DNA of 25,232 bases, from IMG/VR virus record IMGVR_UViG_3300042505_001297, positions 1-25,232 of that record. One strand, written 5' to 3'. Below, one piece after another: positions 1 through 7,842 of this stretch. The DNA is from a virus. The notes beneath the pieces are model-generated. The model was not told the origin of the DNA. It saw only the letters and a program-made list of their open reading frames with translations, and made no database searches. A program made the translations under genes and the position numbers. Position 1 is the stretch's first letter; every line of letters begins with the position of its first letter.

Positions 1-2
1 CG

Positions 3-749
3 ACGACCGGCAACGCGACGCAGTTGCAGTCGCGCCCGATCTCGACCGCCGCCCCCTCCTCCGGCAACTCGCTGGTGTGGGATGGTTCCGCGTGGGTGCC
101 AGCCAACGGCGTGACTGGGGCAACCGGCCCCGCCGGCCAGGACGGCGCGAAGGTCTACCACGGCGACGGCGCGCCAGCCGCAGCGTTCGGCACCTCCGGC
201 GACCTGTGGGTGGACACGACCGGCCAGCGAATCTACGGACCGAAGGCCAACGGATCGTGGGGCGAGCCGATGAACCTCGCGCCGGGCCTGCCTGGGCCGA
301 CGGGTGCGACCGGGGTCGGTGCGACAGGTCCAGCGGGCGTCGCGGGAGCGACGGGAGCGACCGGGGCCGCCGGAGCCAGCGTGACGGGGCCAGCGGGGTC
401 GGCGGGTTCCGTCGGTGCCACCGGGCCTACAGGCCCAGCCGGGCAGGCTGGCACATCGGGCAGCAACGGCGCGGTCGGCGCGACTGGGCCGACGGGGGCC
501 GCAGGGTCCGCAGGAGCCAACGGAGCAGCGGGCGCCACGGGGCCGACCGGTGCCAGCGGGGCGGCCGGGAGCAACGGAGCGGCTGGCGACGCTGGCGCTA
601 CCGGGCCGACAGGTCCATCGGGTGCCGCAGGCAGTAACGGCGCGAACGGTGCCACGGGAGCGACCGGCCCGACGGGGATCGTGTTCTCCTTCGGCAGCGC
701 ATACCCGGCTGGCGGCAATCCTGGCGACCTGTACCTAAGACACAGTTGA
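3..749 (+). CDS. collagen-like phage tail fibre protein (5'-truncated)
   Basis: The reading frame is open to the left edge, so this is the C-terminal part of a longer protein; the first start codon inside the window (TTG at 24) is probably internal. After a short non-collagen segment (around residues 10-90, with '[16 protein letters not shown]', a motif common in phage fibres), about 130 residues are Gly-X-Y triplets of the GATGPTG type. A short C-terminal cap ends in '[12 protein letters not shown]'. Gly-X-Y repeats of this kind form collagen-like triple helices in phage tail fibres, so a host-contacting or spacer role in a fibre is inferred. The triplets also make the DNA internally repetitive from about 290 to 680. 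The stop overlaps the Shine-Dalgarno region of the next gene. The collagen-like assignment is firm; the exact tail position is inferred. Confidence 0.85.
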   Translation, partial: TTGNATQLQSRPISTAAPSSGNSLVWDGSAWVPANGVTGATGPAGQDGAKVYHGDGAPAAAFGTSGDLWVDTTGQRIYGPKANGSWGEPMNLAPGLPGPTGATGVGATGPAGVAGATGATGAAGASVTGPAGSAGSVGATGPTGPAGQAGTSGSNGAVGATGPTGAAGSAGANGAAGATGPTGASGAAGSNGAAGDAGATGPTGPSGAAGSNGANGATGATGPTGIVFSFGSAYPAGGNPGDLYLRHS

Positions 750-757
750 GGGGCGAC

Positions 758-1207
758 ATGAACTTGCAGGCACTCGCCGCGAAGATCCGCGAGCCCCAAT
801 ACCAGGGGATGGCCGACCAGCTGCTGGCCGACGCAATCAACGGGCTCCGCGTCTCCGTTCGTCGCCCGGTGCCGACATGGGCGATCCGGCAGGCCGCAAT
901 CGAGGGGGGCTATTGGGTTTCGCTCCTCGATGCTCGTGAGTCTTCGACCGCTGCCGTCCGCGCCCTTGCGATCTCGGTTCTCGCGTGGATCGACGATCAG
1001 TCGGGCACGATTCAGACGGTCGACCTCGACCGGACCGCGGTGGTCGCCATGAGGGCCGCGCTCGTCCAGGCGGGGATCGTGACGCAGAAGCAGGCCGACG
1101 CGCTGTCGTCGCTCGCGGATGCGTCGATCCCGTGGACCGAGTCGGTCGGTCTGCCGGAGATCGGTGTCGGTCTCATCGTCAACGCTCGGAGACTCGCCAA
1201 TGGCTGA
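758..1207 (+). CDS. small phage tail-region protein, unknown function
   Basis: The protein has 149 residues. I chose the ATG at 758 because GAGGGG lies just upstream (748-753); a longer frame could start with TTG at 746. It is mainly helical and soluble, with no membrane segment. The opening 'LAAKIREPQYQGMADQLLADAINGL' style (split here: LAAKIREPQYQG, then MADQLLADAINGL) resembles small hypothetical proteins found beside fibre genes in many siphophages, in which a 'GMTDQxVADxLN' element recurs. No function is known to me for that group. It overlaps the next gene by eight bases, so translational coupling is likely. The assignment as a real gene rests on frame, ribosome site and tight packing. 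Confidence 0.75.
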   Translation: MNLQALAAKIREPQYQGMADQLLADAINGLRVSVRRPVPTWAIRQAAIEGGYWVSLLDARESSTAAVRALAISVLAWIDDQSGTIQTVDLDRTAVVAMRAALVQAGIVTQKQADALSSLADASIPWTESVGLPEIGVGLIVNARRLANG

Positions 1208-1700
1208 CCTGAAGCTCTCCTACCCCGCCGCCTCCGACCTCACGATCACGCTCGCGTCGCTCGGGAGTGATACGAACCTCCTGACCGGCCGCGAATCGGC
1301 AACCATCGATAACGCAACGAATCTGTACCTCGATTACCTCATCAGCGGGAAGATTACCGCGGGCACCTCGCCAACGGCTGCACGGTCAATCGAAGTGTGG
1401 GCAGTCGGGTCGTGGGACGGAACCAACTGGCCGGATGTGTTCGACGGCACCGAGTCCGCCGAAACGATCACCTCGGCCGACATCAAGGCCAGCGTCTGCC
1501 GGTTTGTCGCTGCGATGGCAACGGCAAACACCACCGACCGTACCTACCACTTCGGCCCGGTGTCGCTCGCTGCGGCGTTTGGCGGGACGCTGCCGCCGAA
1601 GTTTGTTCTGTTCGTGACGCACTCGACCGGCGTGAACCTGAACAGCACCGCCGGGAATCACCAGATCCGTATTCAGCCAGTTTTCCAAACGGTGAACTGA
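1200..1700 (+). CDS. phage structural protein, beta-rich, unknown function
   Basis: The protein has 166 residues and begins 'MADLKLSYPAASDLTITLASLGSD'-like (MADLKLSYPAASDLTITLAS, then LGSD). The ATG at 1200 lies inside the end of the previous gene, with GGAG a few bases upstream. A longer open frame from 1119 is ignored because it overlaps the neighbour too far. The sequence alternates small and hydrophobic residues ('NATNLYLDYLISGKI', 'FGPVSLAAAFGGTLPPKF'), as expected of a beta-sandwich. I recognise the pattern from a family of unnamed phage virion proteins next to fibre genes; that is memory, not a search. A part in the fibre or tail tip is inferred from position. The stop codon shares one base with the next start (TGATG). 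Confidence 0.75.
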   Translation: MADLKLSYPAASDLTITLASLGSDTNLLTGRESATIDNATNLYLDYLISGKITAGTSPTAARSIEVWAVGSWDGTNWPDVFDGTESAETITSADIKASVCRFVAAMATANTTDRTYHFGPVSLAAAFGGTLPPKFVLFVTHSTGVNLNSTAGNHQIRIQPVFQTVN

Positions 1701-2509
1701 TGCGCTTTGAGCATCCATCGCTTCGCCAGGGGCTCGTCGGCGCGTGGTGCCCGTCGCTGGGTCTTCCGTCTGCGCTGATCGAAGAACGAACGAAAGGCAA
1801 CCACGCGCCCATCGGCGGATTGGTGTCTGAGGTTCAGAATGGATTTCCGTGCGTGTCCAGCAGGCTAAACGGTTCGTCTGTCTCGCGCGCCGTGATTCCT
1901 CTTTCAGGCGACATAACTGCTTCGATGTCGTTCTTTGGGAAGCAGGACAGCCTGTTGAGTCAGTTTACTGTTCTCGGGGGGCTGGCCGCGTCAGGCGCGA
2001 CAGCATCAGGGTTTTCTGTGGCTCAGGTTAATGGAGTTATTCGCGCAGAGTTCACAGGGGTAAGTTTCGCCTCGACTGCGATAGTGATAACGCTTGGGCA
2101 GTGGTTTCACTTCTGCATGGTAAAGACTCCTGGCCCAATCAACACGACTACGCGGCTGTTTTTTAACGGAACTGAGATTGCTGGTACTGGCTCGACCAAC
2201 ACTCCCAACGTTGTTGCCAGTAGGTTTTGGTTTTGCGACTACGGTGCGAATGTCGGCGCTTTTCGCAGGACGGTCGCGCTCGACGACATCCGCATCTACA
2301 ACCGTGCCCTCGCGCCCGCCGAAATCCGCCTCCTCGCCTCCCGTCGCGGGATCGGGCTTCAGCCGCTGCCGGATCGGGCGGTGAGTATGCCGCGGAAGTT
2401 GTTCGTGAACGTCGGCGGCACATGGCGGAACGGGGACGCCTACGTCAACGTCGGCTCCGGCTGGCGGCTGGGGGTTCCTTTCGTGAACGACGGCGGAACT
2501 TGGCGCTGA
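1700..2509 (+). CDS. LamG/concanavalin A-like domain protein, candidate receptor-binding protein
   Basis: The protein has 269 residues. The ATG at 1700 overlaps the preceding stop by one base. Residues from about 30 to 225 look like a laminin-G-type jelly roll: a hydrophobic beta pattern, 'GQWFHFCMVK', 'TRLFFNGTEIAG', and the very characteristic closing motif 'LDDIRIYNRALAPAEIRLLA'. The last 45 residues contain three related short repeats ('VNVGGTWRNGD', 'VNVGSGWRLGV', 'VNDGGTWR') of a kind often found at the ends of phage tail proteins. LamG folds bind glycans, so host-surface recognition is a fair inference. The stretch from about 1890 to 2250 is visibly poorer in GC than the rest of the operon, which may mark an exchanged host-range segment. 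Confidence 0.8.
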   Translation: MRFEHPSLRQGLVGAWCPSLGLPSALIEERTKGNHAPIGGLVSEVQNGFPCVSSRLNGSSVSRAVIPLSGDITASMSFFGKQDSLLSQFTVLGGLAASGATASGFSVAQVNGVIRAEFTGVSFASTAIVITLGQWFHFCMVKTPGPINTTTRLFFNGTEIAGTGSTNTPNVVASRFWFCDYGANVGAFRRTVALDDIRIYNRALAPAEIRLLASRRGIGLQPLPDRAVSMPRKLFVNVGGTWRNGDAYVNVGSGWRLGVPFVNDGGTWR

Positions 2510-2611
2510 CGCACCCCCTCCGCTGACCGCACCGAAACTTTGGAAAAGCCGCTTGACGGGTCCGCGATCCGATAGACGATGCGGGCCGACATCGTCCTGC
2601 GAGGCCAACGA
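2510..2611 (+). other. intergenic leader before the glycan gene cassette
   Basis: About 100 bases separate the LamG gene from the preferred start of the next gene. The segment contains the promoter-like motif at 2553-2580 and a GAGG ribosome site at 2601-2604. In an operon where most genes overlap, a gap of this size suggests a separate transcription unit. No clear terminator hairpin was seen. Confidence 0.5.
2553..2580 (+). promoter_or_regulatory. promoter-like motif, copy 1 of 2
   Basis: The decamer TTGACGGGTC (2553-2562) is followed after exactly 12 bases by GACG (2575-2578). The same decamer with the same 12-base spacing to GACG recurs at 14620-14645, also in a rare intergenic gap of the plus-strand operon. 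TTGACG fits a bacterial -35 box well; the -10 position (GACGAT) fits poorly. A phage-modified or activator-dependent promoter is therefore more likely than a plain sigma-70 one. A GAAAA tract precedes both copies. Confidence 0.5.
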
Positions 2612-3697
2612 ATGAACGACCACCTTCACCACCTCTCCGTCCACGCCTACTACGCTGGCGAACGCGAGGTCGGCCGTCGCGCCTGCGAGCGACTGCTCGC
2701 GAGCGACCTGTCTCCAGATCGCGAGCGAGTCGTGCGCCGGAATCGGACGTGGTACACGCAGCCCGTGACGGACTTGGCGGCGGCGCGGTTCGTGAGGATA
2801 GACCTCGCCATCGCACCTCCGCACGACGGGTGGTCGCTCTTCAACCCGTCGATCGCGAGCGACGGCAACGGGTACATGGTGGTGGTCCGGTCGAGTAACT
2901 ACGCGATCGTCGACGGGCAGTATGTGATTCCGATGGCCGACGGCAATTGCATCCGCACCGAGAACATCCTCGCGTTGGTGACGGAAGACCTCGTCGTCGC
3001 CGACCCCCGGCCGATCGCCGGACCGCACTACTCGCGGTCGGACTTCCCGGTCGACGGGCTCGAGGACTGCCGCCTCAACAGCGTCGCAGGGCGGTGGTAT
3101 CTGTCGGCGACCGTCCGGAACGTCGAGGGGTTCGACGGCAACTGCCGGATCGCGACGGCCGAACTGTTCCCGAACGAGCGCTTCGCCGACCATTTCGCCG
3201 TGCGTCCGGAGCCGATCGCAGGCCGGCACGAAAAAAACTGGATGCCCATTGAGGGGACGCACCGGTTTCTCTACGCCGCCTGGGAGGACGGGAGGGTCGT
3301 CACGGCGACGCGGGGGCTGAAGGGGTGGAAACTCCACCAGCACGGCGAATCACCGAGGATTGCTCGGGGGTTCCGGGGTGGCTCCCAGGTCATTCACGCC
3401 GTCGGATCGACCTACATCGCGCTCGTCCACGAGGTCGCGCAGGACGACGACGGCAAGCGAATCTACGAACACCGTTTCGTGGCGTTCACGATCGCCGACG
3501 GAATCCCGTCCTTTGCGGGCGTGTCTGCGCCGTTCTACTTCCGCGAGCACCGCGCGATTGAGTTCGCCGCTGGCCTTGCCAGGCGTGGCGACCAGGTGGT
3601 CGCGTCCTTCGGAGTGCGGGACGCCGAGGCGTGGATCGCGGAGTTCGACCTCCACGACATCCTCGCGATGATCTACGTTCCGGAGGGCGAGGCGTGA
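2612..3697 (+). CDS. beta-propeller glycosidase/phosphorylase-like protein with helical N-terminus
   Basis: The protein has 361 residues from the ATG at 2612, preceded by GAGG. An in-frame ATG at 2579 would lie inside the promoter-like motif and is less likely. Residues 1-50 form a helical, TPR-like start. From about 60 on, repeated short beta motifs suggest a five-bladed propeller like GH130/GH43 enzymes: 'FNPSIASDGNGY' near 77-88, 'DGLEDCRL' near 148-155 and 'EKNWMPIEG' near 207-215. The NPS, E-D-(C)-R and K-N-W-P elements are typical of GH130-like glycan phosphorylases and related proteins of unknown activity. It starts a four-gene carbohydrate cassette and overlaps the next gene by GTGA. 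The fold assignment is fair; the substrate is unknown. Confidence 0.65.
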   Translation: MNDHLHHLSVHAYYAGEREVGRRACERLLASDLSPDRERVVRRNRTWYTQPVTDLAAARFVRIDLAIAPPHDGWSLFNPSIASDGNGYMVVVRSSNYAIVDGQYVIPMADGNCIRTENILALVTEDLVVADPRPIAGPHYSRSDFPVDGLEDCRLNSVAGRWYLSATVRNVEGFDGNCRIATAELFPNERFADHFAVRPEPIAGRHEKNWMPIEGTHRFLYAAWEDGRVVTATRGLKGWKLHQHGESPRIARGFRGGSQVIHAVGSTYIALVHEVAQDDDGKRIYEHRFVAFTIADGIPSFAGVSAPFYFREHRAIEFAAGLARRGDQVVASFGVRDAEAWIAEFDLHDILAMIYVPEGEA

Positions 3698-4395
3698 CCA
3701 AGGCGAAGCTCGTCACCGGCTACATCCGCCTCGACTCCGCGCACCGGAGCCACGAGTCCTACGTCGAGTTCGGAAATCGGCTCCTCGGCCTGGGCCTGCC
3801 CGCCACCGTGTACCACGAGGTGATGTACGGGACCATTCGCGGCGTGACCGGCCAGGACATGCACCCAACGTCACTTGATCGCTGCTGGCTGCGGATGCTC
3901 GCGGCAAGCCCCTCGGTGCCTCCAGGGAACCCCGACAAGGACACGGCGGGGTTTCTTGCCGTCCAGGCAGAGAAGTCGGCCTGGATCGCCAGGGCGGCTC
4001 GTGGCGAGTCGCCGGACACGCGGATGGTGTGGGTCGATTTTGGCGTTCTTCATGTCCCCGGCGTGACGGAGACGGAGATCGTTCGCTTCTTCGACCGTGC
4101 CGCGAGCGCCCCCGCCGACCGGATCACGGTGGCGTCGATCTGGGGGCCGCCGGAGCAGGACATCGACCCCACCTCACCGGCGTGGCACTTCGCTGGCGGC
4201 GTCCTCATCGTCCCGGCGTCGCTCGCATCGTGGTTCCACGCCGAGGTCGTCCGGCATGCCGAAGCGCTCCTAGCGACCGAGGGGATGATCACCTGGGAGG
4301 TGAACTACTGGGCGGCGGTTGCGCTCGCCAATCCGGAGAAGTTCCGGTGGTATCCGTCCAATCACGACGGGAGCCTGTTTGAGAATGGCCCGTGA
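3694..4395 (+). CDS. HtrL/YibB-like putative glycosyltransferase
   Basis: The protein has 233 residues. GTG at 3694 overlaps the previous stop (GTGA), and GGAGGG lies about eight bases upstream. It opens with 'KLVTGYIRLDSAHRSHESYV', then 'FGNRLLGLGLPATVYH', and carries 'MVWVDFGVLH' near residue 113, followed by 'WHFAGGVLIVP' and 'WEVNYWAAV', with 'HDGSLFENGP' at the end. This order (opening strand, W-D-x-G in mid protein, a G-G hairpin, a late E-x-N/W helix, terminal D/N-H-D) resembles the HtrL/YibB (WlaTC-like) group, thought to be GT-A type glycosyltransferases. That family match is from memory and moderate. Its place between a propeller enzyme and two glycosyltransferases supports a sugar-related role. 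Confidence 0.5.
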   Translation: MTKAKLVTGYIRLDSAHRSHESYVEFGNRLLGLGLPATVYHEVMYGTIRGVTGQDMHPTSLDRCWLRMLAASPSVPPGNPDKDTAGFLAVQAEKSAWIARAARGESPDTRMVWVDFGVLHVPGVTETEIVRFFDRAASAPADRITVASIWGPPEQDIDPTSPAWHFAGGVLIVPASLASWFHAEVVRHAEALLATEGMITWEVNYWAAVALANPEKFRWYPSNHDGSLFENGP

Positions 4396-5083
4396 CCGCA
4401 CCTACGCCGTCGTGATGCCGACCTTCAATCGCTACGAAGAGTGCCTTCGCGCGGTGCGGTCGGCGTTCGCGCAGACCGTCCCGCCGACGGAGGTGGTGGT
4501 CGTGGACGACGCAAGCGACGATCGCCGGTACGAATGGCTTGACGAGATCGTCGACGACGAGCGGCTGACGATCCTGCGGCTCGAGGAGAACTCGAGGGTG
4601 ACGCACGGCGTCGGCTACGCGATCGGCTGGGTGCGCAACTGGGGGCTCCGCTATCTGCTCTCCGGCGCCGCCTGCCCCGCGTGGATCGCGATGCTCGACG
4701 ACGACGACGAGTGGATGCCGGGGAAGATGGAGAGGAGCCTGGAGGTGGCGGGCCGGTACGAACACCACCGGCTCATCGCGACCAATGCGATCAACCGCCG
4801 GACCGACGGCGTCGCCTGCGGCTATCACCACGGCGAGCAGGGCAGGATCGTCGGCCCAGGCGTGTTTGACATCACCGAAACGCTCACGGCGAGCAACGCG
4901 ATCATCTGCTCGACGGCCATGCTCGGAGCGGACATCGCTCGACAGGTCGGCGACCAGCGCGACACCGGTTTCGGCGAGGACTGGGACTACTGGCAAAGGG
5001 CGGCAAAGCTGACTCCCGCCTTGTTCGTGAACGAACCGCTGGCCTTCTACGCGGTCGGCAACCACAAGCACTACCGGTACTGA
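4385..5083 (+). CDS. family 2 glycosyltransferase
   Basis: The protein has 232 residues from the ATG at 4385, which overlaps the previous gene by 11 bases. It shows a complete GT-A core: 'YAVVMPTFNRYEECLRAV' at 7-24 (nucleotide-sugar binding start), 'VVVDDASDD' at 38-46, the metal-binding 'MLDDDDEW' at 103-110 (DXD) and the acceptor-side 'GFGEDWDYW' at 195-203 with the likely catalytic ED. There is no membrane segment, so it is cytoplasmic. Family 2 enzymes transfer sugars from nucleotide donors to protein, lipid or polysaccharide acceptors; donor and acceptor cannot be read from the sequence. Encoded inside a tail operon, it may glycosylate a virion protein or modify the host surface (inference). 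Confidence 0.9.
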   Translation: MARDRTYAVVMPTFNRYEECLRAVRSAFAQTVPPTEVVVVDDASDDRRYEWLDEIVDDERLTILRLEENSRVTHGVGYAIGWVRNWGLRYLLSGAACPAWIAMLDDDDEWMPGKMERSLEVAGRYEHHRLIATNAINRRTDGVACGYHHGEQGRIVGPGVFDITETLTASNAIICSTAMLGADIARQVGDQRDTGFGEDWDYWQRAAKLTPALFVNEPLAFYAVGNHKHYRY

Positions 5084-5084
5084 A

Positions 5085-6140
5085 ATGCGCATCGGAATCT
5101 ACGCGCTCGCGAAAAACGAAGCCAGGAACGTCGCCGCCTGGGAGGAGTCCTCCCGCGACGCGGATGTTCGCGTCGTCACCGACACCGGCTCAACCGACGC
5201 AACCGTGCAGATGCTCCGCGACGCGGGGGTAGAGGTGGCGTTTGGGGATGTGGTCCCGTGGCGGTGGGACGACGCACACAACCTTTCGCTCCAGCACCTC
5301 CCGCGTGATGTCGACGTGTGCATCCGTCTCGACCTGGACGAGGTACTCGAGCCGGGGTGGCGGGCGGTGGTGGAGGCGGCGTGGGCGGCCGACACGACGC
5401 AGCTTCGGTACTGGTACGCCTGGTCGGGCGAACTCAAGATTCTCTGCGACCGCATCCACGCGCGGAGCGGGTTCCGGTGGGGCGGGGCGACGCACGAGGG
5501 GCTCGTGTGCTGGGACGGTCCGCACGTCCAGACCGTCGTCGACACCCTCCTTATCCGCCACAACCGCGAGCCGGGGAAGCAGCACAAGAGCGACTTGACG
5601 CTCCTCCGGCGGTCGGTCGTGGAAGCCCCGCACGATGCCCGCATGCAGTGGTATCTGGCGCGCGAGCTCGACTACGCCGGCGACCCGGAGGCGGCTGCGG
5701 CCTTTCACCGCTACCTGGACATGGCCGGGGGAGTCCCGCAGGAGCGGGCCTACGCATGCCGGCAGCTAGCGCTCCTCGAGCCGTCAAAGGCGCGACTGTG
5801 GCTGGAGCGGTCGATCATCGAATCGCCGACCGAGCCGGAGGGCTATCTGCGGCTCGCCCACAACTACCAAGAGCGGAGCGACCCGGTCGGGGCGCTGTTC
5901 TACTCGCGCGCCGCTGCGGGGTGCGACGCCCATGCGATGAGCCACACGAGCGAGCCGGGAGCCTACGGAGCCTACCCCTGCATCGTCGCCGCCCACGCCG
6001 CCGCGAAGCTCGGGCTGGCGAGCGAGGCGGCGCAGCATGCACGAGTCGGGATCGCCAGGGACAAGCAGGCGTCGCAGCACCTGGCCGGCCTGCTCGCCGG
6101 AGACACAGCGTTCACTGAGCCCGGCCCGCGCCCCAACTGA
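5085..6140 (+). CDS. GT-A glycosyltransferase with C-terminal TPR-like repeats
   Basis: The protein has 351 residues and starts one base after the previous stop. The N-terminal 160 residues are a short GT-A domain of the SunS/WaaE-like kind: 'IGIYALAKNEARNV' at 3-16, 'VVTDTGSTDAT' at 30-40, 'RLDLDEVLEPGW' at 81-92 (DXD) and 'RWGGATHEGL' at 131-140. The rest (about 175-340) is helical with repeated A-rich hairpins ('ELDYAGDPEAAAAFHRYL', 'LRLAHNYQERSDPVGALFYS'), consistent with TPR units that bind a protein partner. Such fusions often glycosylate proteins, which here would point to a virion acceptor such as the fibre or LamG protein (inference). It ends the cassette, eight bases before the tail-completion gene. 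Confidence 0.85.
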   Translation: MRIGIYALAKNEARNVAAWEESSRDADVRVVTDTGSTDATVQMLRDAGVEVAFGDVVPWRWDDAHNLSLQHLPRDVDVCIRLDLDEVLEPGWRAVVEAAWAADTTQLRYWYAWSGELKILCDRIHARSGFRWGGATHEGLVCWDGPHVQTVVDTLLIRHNREPGKQHKSDLTLLRRSVVEAPHDARMQWYLARELDYAGDPEAAAAFHRYLDMAGGVPQERAYACRQLALLEPSKARLWLERSIIESPTEPEGYLRLAHNYQERSDPVGALFYSRAAAGCDAHAMSHTSEPGAYGAYPCIVAAHAAAKLGLASEAAQHARVGIARDKQASQHLAGLLAGDTAFTEPGPRPN

Positions 6141-6148
6141 GGACTCCC

Positions 6149-6622
6149 ATGAGCGAGTACGCCGCTATCGAAGAACTCGTCGCCGAATCGCTGGCAAACA
6201 GCCTGTCGCAAGTGCTGTGGTCGGGCAGCGTGTCGTCGTTCACCGCGAAGATGCAGTACGTCCCCGACTACGAGGTGGCGGACCTCGCCACCCTCCGCGT
6301 GTCGGTCGTCCCAGGCGACTTGGACATTTCCCTTTTTGAGGGGCGTGGCGGCGACCTCCACGAGCCGCATGTCCACATCGTGATGGCGAAGCGGTTCGCA
6401 AACGACGCCGAGGTACGCGACCTCATCAAGCTTCGGACGCAAATCCAAGACAAGGTCCGCAGCGGCACACTCCCGGCATCCACCCCCGCCATGCCATCCG
6501 GGGTGCAGTGGTGGGGAATGCAAGTGTCGAGCACGTTCGACCGCGACCAACTGTCCGCCTCTCGAGTGTTTCTGGCAGACATTGAGGTGTCGTATCGCAT
6601 CCTGCTGGGCAGAGAGGGGTGA
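6149..6622 (+). CDS. putative tail completion/terminator protein
   Basis: The protein has 157 residues. The ATG at 6149 follows a GAGG ribosome site. It begins with a helix (LVAESLANSL), then strands 'LATLRVSVVPGD' and 'HVHIVMAKRF', a linker helix 'AEVRDLIKLRTQIQDKV', and a final strand 'ASRVFLADIEVSYRILL'. Size, strand-helix layout and position directly before an HK97 gp10-like gene and tube genes match siphophage tail terminator or head-tail completion proteins. These families diverge strongly, so the call rests mainly on gene order. The next gene starts four bases after the stop. Confidence 0.55.
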   Translation: MSEYAAIEELVAESLANSLSQVLWSGSVSSFTAKMQYVPDYEVADLATLRVSVVPGDLDISLFEGRGGDLHEPHVHIVMAKRFANDAEVRDLIKLRTQIQDKVRSGTLPASTPAMPSGVQWWGMQVSSTFDRDQLSASRVFLADIEVSYRILLGREG

Positions 6623-6625
6623 CCG

Positions 6626-7348
6626 ATGCTCGGAGGCGGATTCAACCTGACGGTGCGCACCGACATGTTCTTCGATCGCAATGCGATCAAGAACTCGCTT
6701 TCGGTGATGGAATACCGCGGTCTGATGCGCGGGTCGGCCAGAATCAAGGACTACGCGCGCCGGTCGATCCGCCGCGTCGGGCGGGCGAAACCGCCACTCC
6801 GCGTGATGCGGATGAATCCAGGCATGAGCCTCGCCGCCTTTGGTGGCGTTTACGCGCTGAGTCGCCGGAACCGCAATGCCATCCTCACGACCATGCAGGA
6901 AATCCAGCGGCGACCTCCGTCTGAGCCGGGGACGCCCCCGCACACGCATGTGCCGATCAGCGTGATGGTTGGCATGCGGAGGAATCTCTACAACGCATAC
7001 GACGTGGGCGCGCATTCGGCGGTTGTCGGGCCGTCGAAAAAGGGGGAGTCGTGGTGGATTCCGCACCTCCACGAGTTTGGGTCTGGGACCGGTCGACCGC
7101 AGCGCGGATGGGCGTTCAACGGTCGGTGGCCGCCGTCGAGGCGAAAGGGTCCGATCATCAAGTGGCTCGCCGAAGGCAAGACCCCTCGCGACCCAGGCAA
7201 GTGGCTCCCGACGAAGCTGCGCCGGAACACGGGCGGCTACCCTCCTCGCCCCTACATGCTGCCGGCGATGAATCGCGCGATCGCCAGCGGCGTTCTTGCG
7301 CGCGAGTTCCGAGGAAGGTTCGTCGCCGGGAGGTTCGGGAGCCCGTGA
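6626..7348 (+). CDS. HK97 gp10-like tail completion protein
   Basis: The protein has 240 residues and is strongly basic in its first 80 residues ('SARIKDYARRSIRRVGRAK'). A central part carries 'YDVGAHSAVVGPSKK' and 'WWIPHLHEFGSG', and the end carries 'GGYPPRPYMLPAMNRAI'. The 'VGP.....P..HEFG' and 'PPRPYMLPA' elements are the usual hallmarks of HK97 gp10-type proteins, which join tail tube and neck. It is longer than the typical 120-150 residues because of an insertion around 175-205 rich in W, P and K. Together with the gene before it, it forms the classical pair upstream of tube genes. Confidence 0.7.
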   Translation: MLGGGFNLTVRTDMFFDRNAIKNSLSVMEYRGLMRGSARIKDYARRSIRRVGRAKPPLRVMRMNPGMSLAAFGGVYALSRRNRNAILTTMQEIQRRPPSEPGTPPHTHVPISVMVGMRRNLYNAYDVGAHSAVVGPSKKGESWWIPHLHEFGSGTGRPQRGWAFNGRWPPSRRKGPIIKWLAEGKTPRDPGKWLPTKLRRNTGGYPPRPYMLPAMNRAIASGVLAREFRGRFVAGRFGSP

Positions 7349-7437
7349 GGTGGGGTGGTATACTGAAGTTCAGTACCCTGCGGCGCAGTTGATTCGCCCC
7401 ACCAACACACGTCGACATCGTTGCCCCTGGAGGTTTC
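7349..7437 (+). promoter_or_regulatory. structured intergenic leader with extended -10 element
   Basis: This 89-base gap precedes the tube-like genes. TGGTATACT (7356-7364) matches an extended -10 box, but no good -35 is visible. A perfect inverted repeat TACTGAA-G-TTCAGTA overlaps it (from 7361). A larger pair, GGTGGGG (7349-7355) and CCCCACC (7397-7403), can enclose that hairpin. A strong GGAGG ribosome site lies just before the ATG at 7438. The segment could be a promoter for abundant tail protein, an RNA processing or stability element, or both. Confidence 0.45.
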
Positions 7438-7842
7438 ATGCCAATCTCAGCGCACAACTACACGCTCGGGCGCGAGCAGTCGTTCAATTTCGTGAACGGG
7501 CTGACCTACTTCATCGCGAACCGCGACATCAAGACGGTCACATGCACGTTCGAGACTTCCGCCGAGGCGGATGTCACGACCCGCGCGAGCGGCAACGAAT
7601 CGGAATTCTATCCGGTCCGCCGCAACACCGGGTTTGAGGTCGTGTGCCTGGCGCACAGTTGCGCCATGCATTCCACCGGGACCGTCTTCGTGAGCGCATC
7701 GGTCGGGAGCCTGTTCTCGGGGATTACCGGAGCGACCGGGTTCGGTCACTTCTACGTCAACAACATTTCCGAGCCGCACGAGAACGACGGTGCCATTGAG
7801 TACACGATCTCCCTGCGTCGGACCGCCATCTTCTCCGGTTGA
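7438..7842 (+). CDS. putative tail tube protein (paralogue A)
   Basis: The protein has 134 residues, with an ATG after a strong GGAGG. It opens 'HNYTLGREQSFNFVNGL' and continues with alternating strands ('VTCTFETSAEADVTTR', 'FEVVCLAHSCAMHS', 'TGFGHFYVNNISEPHEND', 'IEYTISLRRTA'). The strand pattern, size, position upstream of the tail chaperone and tape measure, and its own leader all suit a tail tube protein, which polymerises into the tail shaft. The next gene opens with a similar motif ('HTYALGRDCTISVNGT'), so the two look paralogous. Which of the two is the main tube subunit cannot be told from sequence alone. Confidence 0.6.
   Translation: MPISAHNYTLGREQSFNFVNGLTYFIANRDIKTVTCTFETSAEADVTTRASGNESEFYPVRRNTGFEVVCLAHSCAMHSTGTVFVSASVGSLFSGITGATGFGHFYVNNISEPHENDGAIEYTISLRRTAIFSG

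Noticed and set aside
290-680. DNA tandem repeat in the fibre gene
   Set aside because: The repetition is explained by Gly-X-Y codons of the collagen-like region.
1-2509. Diversity-generating retroelement acting on the fibre or LamG gene
   Set aside because: No reverse transcriptase gene or template/variable repeat pair was seen in the window.
2006-3343. 445-codon open frame on the minus strand
   Set aside because: It is a stop-free shadow opposite the LamG and propeller genes, has no ribosome site or family signature, and its Arg/Pro-rich composition is that of an antisense frame in GC-rich DNA.
5972-7072. 366-codon minus-strand open frame
   Set aside because: It is opposite three well supported plus-strand genes and its protein shows no plausible domain.
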